Source of the DNA: a virus
Length of the DNA: 46,431 nucleotides
Virus record (IMG/VR): IMGVR_UViG_3300021085_000058
Span: 1-46,431 of that record
Strand: one strand, 5' to 3'
Positions within the stretch are counted from its first letter, which is position 1, and each line of letters begins with the position of its first letter. The notes beneath the pieces are model-generated. The model did no database searches, was not told the DNA's origin, and saw only the letters and a list, made by a program, of their open reading frames with translations. Of the stretch, positions 34,746 through 42,983 are shown one piece after another. The position numbers were made by a program, and so were the translations under genes.

Positions 34746-35335
34746 TAACCTACGTGTATAGTCATTGGAATTGATTTTAGAGTATTTTGAACATCTTCTG
34801 CTTCTTTAGCTTGTGCTTCTAACTGTGCTGATCTTCCTGTTTGATCTAACATCTCTCTTAAACTGGTCATTAACTCTATTTTCTCTGTTCTAGCATCAGC
34901 TAAAAGATCTGCTTGGTTAAGAGTTGCCTCAGAACCCGGTACAGGAACTACTTGATACTTACCTCTAATGTAAGCTAGTATTTCTTTTGCTAGTGCTAAC
35001 GTGTATCTAAATATCCATTGACGTCCTACGCTATTAATATGACTGTATTGAGGGTTCTCATAAGGTACTTCTGCTACATTAGTAATAAGGTTAGTAGCAC
35101 TGTTGTAGTTTATCTTACTTTTATCCTCTTGTTTGTAGTATTCAAACCATAAACTACCTGATCTAGAAGGTACTGGGAATACTTTTAAGTTATTATTAAC
35201 TAATTCGAAAGTATATGCTGATTTTCTTATTTGATCGTTAAATTCTATTGCTTGAATTAACTGAACATCGTAAGATGTTGGCATCATCATAAAGTTAATA
35301 CCGGGACTCATTGCTCCGAATCCAAAACTACTCAT
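34745..35335 (-). CDS. 13: gp13-like neck protein, 3' fragment of a frameshifted gene
   Basis: This is the downstream part of a gene split by the 17-bp duplication at 35532-35565. The open frame extends back past this ATG to the duplication. Removing one copy gives a continuous 380-aa protein from 35904 to 34745, whose junction reads GTEAEVGGNVTKYSGS and continues NLDAWAENEGISGSIEV. T4 gp13 is 309 aa. If the duplication is real, this piece might be made from the internal ATG or by a rare slip. If it is an assembly error, annotate one gene. Confidence 0.75.
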   Translation of the reverse strand: MSSFGFGAMSPGINFMMMPTSYDVQLIQAIEFNDQIRKSAYTFELVNNNLKVFPVPSRSGSLWFEYYKQEDKSKINYNSATNLITNVAEVPYENPQYSHINSVGRQWIFRYTLALAKEILAYIRGKYQVVPVPGSEATLNQADLLADARTEKIELMTSLREMLDQTGRSAQLEAQAKEAEDVQNTLKSIPMTIHVG

Positions 35336-35496
35336 TAAAGACTGTACTCCTGTACCAGTTCCTGCATAAGGGTCAAAATACCTTTGTATTGCTGGAGGAG
35401 ATTCATAAAATACTCTTCTTACTTCTATACTACCTGAGATTCCTTCGTTTTCTGCCCAAGCATCTAAATTATAGTTCTGTTGAGAACCAGTTATTG

Positions 35497-35904
35497 CTAT
35501 AGAACCAGAATACTTAGTAACATTACCCCCAACTTCTGCTTCAGTACCACTTCTGCTTCAGTACCATAATGTTGTGATATTTGAACAATACGGTTTAAAG
35601 TAGGGTCAGTTAATTGGTTATTCATTGCACTTCCTGTAGAAGCACCTTCTAAGTTTAAGTAATTTTCTCTTATCTTGTAAGTAAATATTTCATTACCATA
35701 TGTAGTTATAGCTTCTTCAAAGCAGGCAAAGAATGAACCTGACTGTAATTCAACGTCCATAAGTGGGTATCCTAATCTCTGCCCGCAGAACTTAGCTACC
35801 TTAATAATATCTGTTTGGAACTCAGTATCACTGTCGTAGAAACCAAAAGGAGTCATTCCAGCGCTAAAAGTAGCAGTACCGTTCCATGTTTGTATATTAG
35901 CCAT
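35497..35904 (-). CDS. 13: gp13-like neck protein, 5' fragment of a frameshifted gene
   Basis: The first 118 or so codons are normal neck-protein sequence: MANIQTWNGTATFSAGMTPF, then VELQSGSFFACFEEAITTYG and IFTYKIRENYLNL, which resembles gp13 of T4-like phages. After the tandem repeat the frame changes and the protein ends in an unrelated 15-residue tail. The start at 35904 is supported by a TATTTAT element 16 nt upstream. Given its essential role in head completion, a true loss of gp13 would be unusual. See the duplication entry. Confidence 0.8.
   Translation of the reverse strand: MANIQTWNGTATFSAGMTPFGFYDSDTEFQTDIIKVAKFCGQRLGYPLMDVELQSGSFFACFEEAITTYGNEIFTYKIRENYLNLEGASTGSAMNNQLTDPTLNRIVQISQHYGTEAEVVLKQKLGVMLLSILVL
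35532..35565 (-). repeat. 13: 17-bp perfect tandem duplication that breaks gp13
   Basis: On the plus strand ACTTCTGCTTCAGTACC occurs twice back to back (35532-35548, 35549-35565). Deleting one copy restores one open frame of 381 codons including stop (34745-35904 minus 17). This is the sole disruption I see in the structural genes. Confidence 0.93.
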
Positions 35905-35920
35905 CTAAATTGAGTTTATA

Positions 35921-35927
35921 ATAAATA
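35921..35927 (-). promoter_or_regulatory. Putative late promoter element TATTTAT (neck unit)
   Basis: Reads TACTATTTATTA, 16 nt before the gp13-like ATG, in the 27-base gap after phoH. Confidence 0.5.
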
Positions 35928-35931
35928 GTAA

Positions 35932-36618
35932 CTAATCTCTGAAGGTTTTATATACCTCTAAGATAGGGGTTACTATTTCATGCCTATGGTTTCTTTCTAA
36001 CTGATGTACTTTAAATCCTTCTACCTGTTCTTCTAGTCTACTTAAGAACGAAAATCCAGTATCTCTCTTGTCTCTTAGGTCTATTTGTGCCATATCTCCA
36101 CAGATAACCATCTTAGAATTTTTTCCTAATCTTCCTATTACTGTTTCCATCTGTCCATGAGATACATTCTGAGCTTCATCTACTATAATAAAAGCATCAA
36201 CAAATGTTCTACCTCTCATAAAAGCAAAAGGGACAATTTCAATACGTCCTTCGTCTAATTCTTTACGTACCTTAGCTTCATCATACAACATGAATAGATT
36301 ATGATAGATAGGTGCTAACCAAGGATCCATTTTTTCTCTAATATCTCCTGGTAAGAATCCTATATCTTCTTTAGCTACAGTTGGTCTTGATATAATTACT
36401 TTATCTACCTTCTTAGTAAATAACATATCTAATCCAACTTGAGCAGCTAGTAATGTCTTACCCGAACCAGCCATACCTTTAAGTACAGTGATTGGATTGT
36501 TAATAATAAGATCTTTTGCTATTTTTTGTTCTTCATTTAACTGGACCTTAAATTTAATTGGTCTTTTGGGTCGTCTTTTTTCAACGTACACCGTATCGGT
36601 GTGTGGTTTGCTCGCCAT
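35932..36618 (-). CDS. phoH: PhoH-like ATPase
   Basis: With the start at 36618 (MASKPHTDTVYVEKRRPKR) this is a 228-aa PhoH-like P-loop ATPase: Walker A GMAGSGKT (48-55), Walker B FIIVDEAQ (143-150), IISRPTVAKEDIGFLPGD and a C-terminal HQLERNHRH (likely sensor/arginine finger region). PhoH-like genes are common in marine phages; the role is not settled (RNA-related ATPase or helicase is likely). A longer frame from a TTG at 36657 would start upstream of the TATTTAT element (36646-36652), 27 nt from the ATG, so I prefer the shorter form. It lies between the gp23 terminator and the neck unit. Confidence 0.92.
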   Translation of the reverse strand: MASKPHTDTVYVEKRRPKRPIKFKVQLNEEQKIAKDLIINNPITVLKGMAGSGKTLLAAQVGLDMLFTKKVDKVIISRPTVAKEDIGFLPGDIREKMDPWLAPIYHNLFMLYDEAKVRKELDEGRIEIVPFAFMRGRTFVDAFIIVDEAQNVSHGQMETVIGRLGKNSKMVICGDMAQIDLRDKRDTGFSFLSRLEEQVEGFKVHQLERNHRHEIVTPILEVYKTFRD

Positions 36619-36645
36619 AAATAACTTGATTAAGTTTATATACCT

Positions 36646-36652
36646 ATAAATA
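36646..36652 (-). promoter_or_regulatory. Putative late promoter element TATTTAT (phoH)
   Basis: Reads GTCTATTTATAG, 27 nt before the phoH ATG and three bases after the T-run of the gp23 terminator. Confidence 0.55.
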
Positions 36653-36655
36653 GAC

Positions 36656-36681
36656 AAAAAAAAAGAGGCCCGAAGGCCTCT
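36656..36681 (-). terminator. Strong intrinsic terminator after gp23, UUCG loop
   Basis: The minus strand forms AGAGGCC-TTCG-GGCCTCT, a 7-bp stem, followed by nine T. It begins 26 bases after the gp23 stop. Confidence 0.93.
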
Positions 36682-36706
36682 CTTAATATTATTCTAAAAG
36701 AATTTC

Positions 36707-38296
36707 TTAGATCTGATTTAAGTCAGAGATAAAGATTTTTCCGTAGAATTCTGGTCTGATCATCTTCTTAGCGTAACGAGTCATTAAACCTTTTCTTGGA
36801 GTGAAAGATTCTGGATCGTATACTAAAGGAGTCATCATTAATGGTACGTAAGGAGCATATACAGCACCTGCTTCTAAGAATTGACTTCCTCTATAACCCA
36901 TAAGGATTGTATTTTCAGTCATGTAAGGATTCTTATAAACTTGGAATCTGTTGTTTAATGCACCAACTTTTTGTACGCCCATTGCGAACTGATCTTGATC
37001 ACCGTTTGTAGCTGCAGCATATCCAGGAATAGATTCTAGGATTGTAGCAACACTTGGAGAACATACTAGGAAGTTTGCACCACCTCTTAATGTTTTCTGG
37101 TGAATCTTGTTAGATACTTTTTGGATTTTAGTTCCTAAAGTTTGGAACCACTGTCCTTGAGTATTGTAGAAATCAGAAGTTGAAGTATCCCATGCAGAAC
37201 CACCCCATACTTTATTGTTTTCTGCAGACCACTTTTCAGTTGTGTTAGCGTCTAAGATTAACATATCTAAGATCTCTAAATCGATCTCCATAGAGATATA
37301 TTCAGATAATAAAGATGTTAATTCTGCTTCAGCATCAATTGAATGATAAGCGTTAAGGTCTTGAGCAAATTCTGGAGTCCATTGAGCTTTTAACTTTCTA
37401 GTTTTAGCAACGATTGCTTCAGATTGAAGTTTCACGTCGATTTCTGGAATAGCTAAGTTTTCAACAGCTCTTGAAGAAGCCGCTTCAAAGTCACCTCTAT
37501 CATTTTCTACTGGCTGTACAGAGTAAGCAACTTTTTCAGTTCCTCCTGCATATCCAGCTTCTACGTCAGATGCTGCAACTATGAAAGTTACATCGTTACC
37601 ACTTACTGTAGTAAGTTCTGGGTAGTTAGTAATGTTTGTAGAACCAGAGAAGATTCTAAATGAACGTGCACCTTTTAAATCTGCATTTAAAGAAGCAGAT
37701 ACTGGTACAGTTAATGCTCTAAAGTTAGCTGGTGTTTTGTCAGCATCGTATCCAACTTGAGCAAGAGAAGCAGTAGCTGAAGCAGCTGTTGCATTTGAAA
37801 TCTCTTGTCCTTTGATTGAATAACCAAACTGTCCTGCACCGTAAAGACCTCCTGAAGGATCAGTGTCTTTAGCCATTTTAGTTGCACCTTCTGTTACGTT
37901 ACCGTACATGTTCTCGCCGTCAGATCTTCCTCCGTTAGCGTCTCCGTATTTAAAGTCTAGGTAAAATACTAGACCTGAAGGTAAACTCATTGGTTGTACA
38001 GATACGAAATCTTGTGCAACGATTTGAGAAAATACCTTTCTTACTAATGGAAGTGCTACACCGGCCCATTGCTCTCCAGCTCCTCCTCCGTGACTAGCTC
38101 CACCAACGTTGTTAGTGTTAGCCTCAGCTACGATTTGCTTAGCTTGGTTTTCAAGGATCATTGCCATGTTAGCAGTTCCCTTTTCATCCAAACCTTCTAG
38201 CAATCCTGATTGAGACCATTTTTCAGCAAGTCTATCAGAATCAGCTTGTAAGCTTTTGTATCCGTTAGCACTTTCTAATAATGAATTAATTTCCAT
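36707..38296 (-). CDS. 23: Major capsid protein gp23
   Basis: This 529-aa protein matches T4 gp23 (521 aa), the HK97-fold hexamer subunit. Features are an N-terminal helical lead (residues 1-58) with a likely gp21 cleavage point after VAE (E58), as the T4 IAE/A site suggests; then AGVALPLVRKVFSQIVAQDFVSVQPM, which in T4-like phages starts the mature shell domain; and C-terminal ENTILMGYRGSQFLEAGAVY and a phrase with LMTRYAKKMIRPEFYG. It is transcribed with the acidic scaffold gene upstream (gap 26 bases) and ends at a strong terminator. The start has no Shine-Dalgarno sequence. Confidence 0.95.
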   Translation of the reverse strand: MEINSLLESANGYKSLQADSDRLAEKWSQSGLLEGLDEKGTANMAMILENQAKQIVAEANTNNVGGASHGGGAGEQWAGVALPLVRKVFSQIVAQDFVSVQPMSLPSGLVFYLDFKYGDANGGRSDGENMYGNVTEGATKMAKDTDPSGGLYGAGQFGYSIKGQEISNATAASATASLAQVGYDADKTPANFRALTVPVSASLNADLKGARSFRIFSGSTNITNYPELTTVSGNDVTFIVAASDVEAGYAGGTEKVAYSVQPVENDRGDFEAASSRAVENLAIPEIDVKLQSEAIVAKTRKLKAQWTPEFAQDLNAYHSIDAEAELTSLLSEYISMEIDLEILDMLILDANTTEKWSAENNKVWGGSAWDTSTSDFYNTQGQWFQTLGTKIQKVSNKIHQKTLRGGANFLVCSPSVATILESIPGYAAATNGDQDQFAMGVQKVGALNNRFQVYKNPYMTENTILMGYRGSQFLEAGAVYAPYVPLMMTPLVYDPESFTPRKGLMTRYAKKMIRPEFYGKIFISDLNQI

Positions 38297-38322
38297 GATT
38301 TAAAAATTTGTTTTAAGTTAAT

Positions 38323-39417
38323 TTATTTTATAATTCCAGCTAATTTTTGCATTCTAAGAACAGCATTAGATACCTCTGCGATTACTTCTGGTTTACTAGC
38401 TGTAGTTCCAGTTGCTTTACTTGCAGATCCTTTGTGTTCCTTAATTGTTGTCTCTTTTTTAGTTCCAACGTTGTCTGCTACTGTTTCGAATACTAACTTA
38501 ACCTCTTTTACGGTTTCAGCTTTATCGAATGCAGCTATTACGTTAACTTTTTGAGACTCGCTAAGGTTATTAGCTTTAAAGATCTTATTTACATAAAGTA
38601 ATTTAGCATTTAGAATGTTTACTTCATTAAGTTCTTTTTTAAGAGTTTCAATAGTACTTAATGCCTCTTTAAGGTCAGCTACTCTATTAATATTGTAGTC
38701 TGAACCGTCAGATTCTGCATTAATTTGAACTGATGTGTCTTCTTCTACTTTATCAGTAGCTTCGTCCATATCATCCTCTTTTTTACCTTCTTCCATTTCC
38801 TTTTCGTCTTTATCAGATTCTGATATAGCGTCTAATTCACGGATAAGTTCGTCTAAGTCGATTTCTTCGCCTTCCTCTTCAGGAGCATCAATTGCAGGTA
38901 CGTCTTCAATTTCAGCATCCATCTCATCTCCCATTCCTTCAATATCACCAGCATCCATATCGTCAGCAGCAGCGTCTCCGCCTACTTCTTGAGCAATTAT
39001 GTCTTTGATCATATCTTTGAATTGGTCAACAGATAGTTTACTAATATCTTCGTCGCCGTCAATTTCTTCTTCTTCTGAATGTGCGTCGATTTCTACTTCC
39101 GCATCGTCATCAGATTGTTCTGAGTCATCCTCTGCTTCTTCAGCATCTTCTGCTTCTACTTCTGTTAGTTCTTCCTCGATTGCTTCTTCTTTTTTGTCTT
39201 CCTTTTTAGGAGCTTCATCAATCTCTTCTTCGACTTCGTTTACTACTTCTTCTACTTCTTCAGACTTAGCGTCCATTTCTTGTAGTTTAGCAGCTAACAT
39301 GTCTTTAAGATGAGGTGTTAAAGTCTCTTCTAAGGCTTCTTTAGCGTTAGCAATAGCGGCTTCTCTTACAGACTTAGCTTCAGCAATAGCTTGCTTGAAT
39401 AAATCTTTGTTTGCCAT
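38323..39417 (-). CDS. 22: Prohead scaffold (gp22-like), acidic
   Basis: This 364-aa protein occupies the position of T4 gp22 (269 aa), the core scaffold that is degraded by gp21. Its middle third is extremely acidic (runs such as EEEIDEAPKKEDKKEEA and DSEQSDDDAEVEIDAHSEEE). The C-terminal part is a long helix with STIETLKKELNEVNILNAKL and ends NAVLRMQKLAGIIK. The N-terminus is helical (KDLFKQAIAEAKSVREAA). The composition fits a disposable scaffold. The name rests on position between gp21 and gp23 and composition, so homology is not certain. Confidence 0.75.
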   Translation of the reverse strand: MANKDLFKQAIAEAKSVREAAIANAKEALEETLTPHLKDMLAAKLQEMDAKSEEVEEVVNEVEEEIDEAPKKEDKKEEAIEEELTEVEAEDAEEAEDDSEQSDDDAEVEIDAHSEEEEIDGDEDISKLSVDQFKDMIKDIIAQEVGGDAAADDMDAGDIEGMGDEMDAEIEDVPAIDAPEEEGEEIDLDELIRELDAISESDKDEKEMEEGKKEDDMDEATDKVEEDTSVQINAESDGSDYNINRVADLKEALSTIETLKKELNEVNILNAKLLYVNKIFKANNLSESQKVNVIAAFDKAETVKEVKLVFETVADNVGTKKETTIKEHKGSASKATGTTASKPEVIAEVSNAVLRMQKLAGIIK

Positions 39418-39439
39418 TTTAAAAAAATTTGTGAGTTCG

Positions 39440-39459
39440 AACGATTATTATTAATCGTT
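39440..39459 (-). other. Leader hairpin 1 upstream of scaffold/capsid unit
   Basis: AACGATTA-TTAT-TAATCGTT is a perfect 8-bp inverted repeat 22 bases before the scaffold ATG. It is not followed by a T-run, so it is more likely to be an RNA leader structure than a terminator. Confidence 0.5.
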
Positions 39460-39482
39460 ATATGAAGTTATAATTTAATATC

Positions 39483-39502
39483 ACGCAATATAAGGATTGC
39501 GT
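39483..39502 (-). other. Leader hairpin 2 upstream of scaffold/capsid unit
   Basis: ACGCAAT-ATAAGG-ATTGCGT is a perfect 7-bp inverted repeat just downstream of the TATTTAT element at 39512, near the predicted 5' end of the capsid transcript. Confidence 0.5.
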
Positions 39503-39511
39503 ATTGTTTAT

Positions 39512-39518
39512 ATAAATA
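39512..39518 (-). promoter_or_regulatory. Putative late promoter element TATTTAT (scaffold and capsid)
   Basis: Reads ATATATTTATAT, 94 nt before the scaffold ATG. The resulting leader would hold both hairpins. Confidence 0.4.
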
Positions 39519-39558
39519 TATAAGAATTACAAAAACTATAATATTATATAAAAATATA

Positions 39559-40137
39559 TTATGCTCTTAATATATCGTTGATAACAGAATCTAGGTTTTG
39601 ATATTTAGATACCTTAACTTTTCCTTCCTGTAATGCAATAGGATTCATAAATGCTCCATGTGTAGATGGATTAGATACAAAGTCCCAACATACTAATTCA
39701 AAATCAGGCTGCACTTCTAAATGTCCTTCATTTGTTTGATTTACAGAACCTGTACCTCTAGATGAGATACCAATAGTGTGTCCTGCTTTAATTATTTCTT
39801 TAACGATATTACCTGCTGGTGTATTAAGTAACTCTACTTTACCCATTAGGTCATCGCCTTTCCAATATAACTCTTTTACTATGTGAGATGCATTTTTTAA
39901 AGATACAACAGGAGATTCTGGATGATCTAGTTCTCCAAAGGCATTACCTCTCTCTACGAATTCTTTAACGTATTTTGAAGCTTCTCTTTCTAATATGTCT
40001 TTAGAGTATACCCTACCATTTTGGTTCTCTGCTTTTGCTCTTTGCATAACACCTTCTACTTCAAATACTCCTGGTCTGTCTTTAGACTCTTTAAGTACTG
40101 ATTTAAATGGTGTAACGTCTACTAGTAATTGTGCCAT
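39559..40137 (-). CDS. 21: Prohead core protease gp21
   Basis: This 192-aa protein is the gp21-type serine protease (T4 gp21 is 212 aa) that matures the prohead by cutting scaffold and capsid proteins. The likely catalytic His is in GELDHPE (H72), and the Ser in GISSRG (S125/S126). The lead MAQLLVDVTPFKSVLKE and the phrase GVMQRAKAENQNGRVYS are typical. It is 13 bases after the 136-aa gene and 141 bases before the scaffold gene. It lacks its own TATTTAT element, so it is probably at the end of the transcript starting at 44000. Confidence 0.92.
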   Translation of the reverse strand: MAQLLVDVTPFKSVLKESKDRPGVFEVEGVMQRAKAENQNGRVYSKDILEREASKYVKEFVERGNAFGELDHPESPVVSLKNASHIVKELYWKGDDLMGKVELLNTPAGNIVKEIIKAGHTIGISSRGTGSVNQTNEGHLEVQPDFELVCWDFVSNPSTHGAFMNPIALQEGKVKVSKYQNLDSVINDILRA

Positions 40138-40150
40138 GCTTTGTTTTTAT

Positions 40151-40561
40151 TTATTGAAATATATCCCATGATTTTCCTTCAAAAACACCAAACGTAAATT
40201 TTAAGGGTTTTCCTTCTGCTGTTCTGCCGTCTCCTCTAGATCCATAGAATTCATACACTATAGGAAACTCTCCTTCTCCTCCAGTTGCTTCTTTCCAATC
40301 TTTAACTTGAATTTTTCTAAAGTATTCATAATCATCAGCTGCTTCAGATGCTGGTTTAGTACCTTCATCTTCTATTCCTCCGCCTTGAAGTTCGTTCAAG
40401 CGAATATGTACATCTTTAGACATATCAATACCTGCTTTTTTGAAAGCATCGTGAACTGGGAAATCTCCGTCTATCATTTCAAAATCTTCTTTTAATAGCT
40501 TACTATTAGAAGTTAATTTATTTTCTGTTAAGAACTTTGTAAGGTCAAAATTATTTTTCAT
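40151..40561 (-). CDS. Head-region protein related to part of the 806-aa protein
   Basis: This 136-aa protein has VHDAFKKAGIDMSKDVHIR, which is closely related to VATAFKKAGVDMSKPVMVI in the 806-aa protein encoded next door. Similar phrases later (YEFYGSRGDGRT) suggest a partial paralogue or a detached domain. It starts one base after the 806-aa stop. It may be an internal head or prohead-core protein, but I do not know its function. Confidence 0.7.
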   Translation of the reverse strand: MKNNFDLTKFLTENKLTSNSKLLKEDFEMIDGDFPVHDAFKKAGIDMSKDVHIRLNELQGGGIEDEGTKPASEAADDYEYFRKIQVKDWKEATGGEGEFPIVYEFYGSRGDGRTAEGKPLKFTFGVFEGKSWDIFQ

Positions 40562-40562
40562 T

Positions 40563-42983
40563 TTATTTCTTTTTATTTTCGTTTAGGCCGAAAACTGTTT
40601 GTTTAGGAGCTTCTGTTTCTTGAGCCATACCTGGGCTAGCTAACTTCTTAACCTGAGGCATATCTAATGCTTTAGTAAAGCCTTGTTTGATAACTGGTCT
40701 AAGATCTCTATTGAATGCTTGTTCAACTGCAGGTGCTAAAAAGCCTCCTACTTTTAAACCTTCTTCATTTCTAATCTCACCTAATGTATCATATACCTTT
40801 TGAATCTTAGCTCTTGTCTTATCGTAATACTGCTCTATGTCAGTTACTATATTTTCTAATGCATTAATAGCTGATTTCATACCATCAAAGCCTGCATAGT
40901 CATCTCCAAAAGCGGATAGTACATTAGTAGCAGCTTCATTAATTTGTTTTTCTTCTAATACTTTAGTAATGATAGCTTTTAAATTTTCTCTAACAGCTTC
41001 ATCTTTACCCATCGCTTTTTTGATGGCTTTATCTTTAGCATGCATATAATCATCTCCGTCTACATCTCCGTCTCCGTCATGATCTTTTCCTTTCTTTTCA
41101 GATATTCCTTTTAACTTGATATTGAATGCTTTTACTATAAGGTTAGTAATATTTCTATCAAAAGCATCATCATCAGTAGCTCTCATACCAGCTACAAGAT
41201 CTTTAGCTTCTTCTCTACTAACAGGATCTCTATCTCTTTCGTATCTTTCAATCACTTTTAGAGCATCTTCAACAGTTTTCGGATATCCTACTACTTGTAT
41301 GGTATCACTAAATGCCTCAAGACTATCTTCTTCATTTACTTTCTTTTCAGATACTCCAGATTTTTCTTGTGTTATAGCAAAGTCAGCATCTCCCAATTGG
41401 AAGTATCCTAATTTATACTCATGTCCTTCAGGCATATCTTCTTCTAATACTGAATAATTTTCAAATTCATAGCCATGATGATCTTCAGGAACTTCTTCAC
41501 CGTCGTCAGTGTATTGTTTACTTCTGTCTTGTCTTTCAGCTTCTAACTTTTTAATTGCGGCTTCAGCACTCATTTCATCTTTATCATTTCCTCCAAAAGC
41601 TGCTGAACCGTATGAATGTATAACCATAACAGGTTTACTCATATCTACTCCTGCTTTCTTAAATGCTGTAGCAACGTCATATTCTTCGGCATTAGCATCA
41701 GGTACGTTAGAGTTAGGAGAAGGAGCAAAATCTGATACTTTCTTTTCATCTACAAAGTCATCTGAATCTTTACCATCTTTTCTCATCTTATTGATCATGT
41801 CTTGAGTATCATCATCGTTTTTATAAGCTGCAGTAGTATCTAATGGTTCTGCTTCGTCTAGATCATCTGGTCTAGTGTCCATATATCCATTTACATATGC
41901 CCACTCCATAAAGTCTTCTGCTACGTTGATACTAGGGTCGTTTAAAAGATCTGTATAATGAGTGTTAATATATTCTTTAAAAATATCTCTTGTTAGTTCT
42001 GGGTATACTTGCTTAATATCGTGTACTGCATTTTCTAATACAGCTTTTTTAGTAGCATGAGCTTCATCCACTTCAATCTTTTCCATAGTATCACCTGAGT
42101 ATGCATTAACCATATCTAATTTTTCTAATATTTGATCTATCATTGAACGTATACCAGTATTCTTAATAGTAATCCACTGGTTAGTATTATCGTCCCAAAC
42201 GTATCCGTATTCTGCTCCATACGAATCGATTTCTTCTCCAATTTCTCTTGCTCTTTGTTCTTTATCGTCTGGAAGAACAAGTTTACCTGGCTTTTCTTTA
42301 TGGGTTGATTGAACTTCTCCTGTATCACCATCAATTCCTGTGATATACCCTACCATAGCTATTTCTTTAGCTTTATCATCATCATTGTAGTGCATCTCTA
42401 ATGCCTTACCTAAATGAGAAGGATAACCATCATAATGGTTGTAAGTAGTAGTCAATCTATCACCGCTTAAATATCCTACTAAAGCTCTAGTTCCTTCAAC
42501 TAAATTTTCTTTTCTTTCTTTTAACGTAGCTTTTTTCATATCGTTAAAAGTATCTTTTTCAAGCTTTCCTCTTTTAGTTTCTTTAGGCCTATCGTTTTTA
42601 TCGACTTTAGAAGATTCTCCAGCAATTAAGTTATAATAATGTAAAGGATCTTTTTTAAGATTATTTATCGCTTTTAGTTTTGCTTTAGCATGATCTTCAC
42701 CTGAAATGGTTTCTTGAGACATTAGACCCATTGCTTCAAGTTCAATATCAATAGACCTTCTAAGAGAGTCATCTGAGTATTTACTTAACTCTTCTGCTTC
42801 TTTAGCTTCTTTACCTTCATTAATTAAATCGTAATTTTTTAGTATCTGTACCGTATCAGGGTAAGTACTCATAGGAGATAGAAACTGTGGAAATGCTAGA
42901 CGCATTTGTCTAACGAACTCTCCTTCAGTCAATACTCCTTCTTTGACTGCTCTATATTTTTCTTGTGCGGTAATTTGTCTCAT
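40563..42983 (-). CDS. Large head-region protein with Ca-binding-like loop, unknown
   Basis: This 806-aa protein is hydrophilic and helical, with several Lys/Glu-rich stretches. It contains an EF-hand- or dockerin-like calcium loop, DHDGDGDVDGDDYMHAKDKA, near residue 632, a feature seen in several structural proteins of marine T4-like phages. It also holds the FKKAGVDMSK domain (~residue 450) shared with the 136-aa neighbour. Its N-terminus (MRQITAQEKYRAVKEGVLTE) resembles a small helical start domain. Position between portal and protease suggests a core or internal head protein, perhaps one cut by gp21. The ATG overlaps the stop of the 53-aa gene (TAATG). Confidence 0.8.
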   Translation of the reverse strand: MRQITAQEKYRAVKEGVLTEGEFVRQMRLAFPQFLSPMSTYPDTVQILKNYDLINEGKEAKEAEELSKYSDDSLRRSIDIELEAMGLMSQETISGEDHAKAKLKAINNLKKDPLHYYNLIAGESSKVDKNDRPKETKRGKLEKDTFNDMKKATLKERKENLVEGTRALVGYLSGDRLTTTYNHYDGYPSHLGKALEMHYNDDDKAKEIAMVGYITGIDGDTGEVQSTHKEKPGKLVLPDDKEQRAREIGEEIDSYGAEYGYVWDDNTNQWITIKNTGIRSMIDQILEKLDMVNAYSGDTMEKIEVDEAHATKKAVLENAVHDIKQVYPELTRDIFKEYINTHYTDLLNDPSINVAEDFMEWAYVNGYMDTRPDDLDEAEPLDTTAAYKNDDDTQDMINKMRKDGKDSDDFVDEKKVSDFAPSPNSNVPDANAEEYDVATAFKKAGVDMSKPVMVIHSYGSAAFGGNDKDEMSAEAAIKKLEAERQDRSKQYTDDGEEVPEDHHGYEFENYSVLEEDMPEGHEYKLGYFQLGDADFAITQEKSGVSEKKVNEEDSLEAFSDTIQVVGYPKTVEDALKVIERYERDRDPVSREEAKDLVAGMRATDDDAFDRNITNLIVKAFNIKLKGISEKKGKDHDGDGDVDGDDYMHAKDKAIKKAMGKDEAVRENLKAIITKVLEEKQINEAATNVLSAFGDDYAGFDGMKSAINALENIVTDIEQYYDKTRAKIQKVYDTLGEIRNEEGLKVGGFLAPAVEQAFNRDLRPVIKQGFTKALDMPQVKKLASPGMAQETEAPKQTVFGLNENKKK

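Noticed and set aside
36619-36657. Longer PhoH starting at TTG (36657)
   Set aside because: The extra residues lie over a TATTTAT element and terminator tail; the ATG at 36618 gives the normal PhoH start.
38735-39313. Two long plus-strand open frames rich in Ser
   Set aside because: They are the complement of the acidic scaffold gene; GAA/GAT-rich codons read as Ser/Leu on the other strand. No own start context.
39440-39502. Terminators after gp21
   Set aside because: The two hairpins lack a T-run on the minus strand and lie downstream of a TATTTAT element, so they are better seen as leader structures.
42140-42334. Minus-strand 64-codon frame inside the 806-aa gene
   Set aside because: Nested in another frame of a continuous coding gene; poor composition, no start context.
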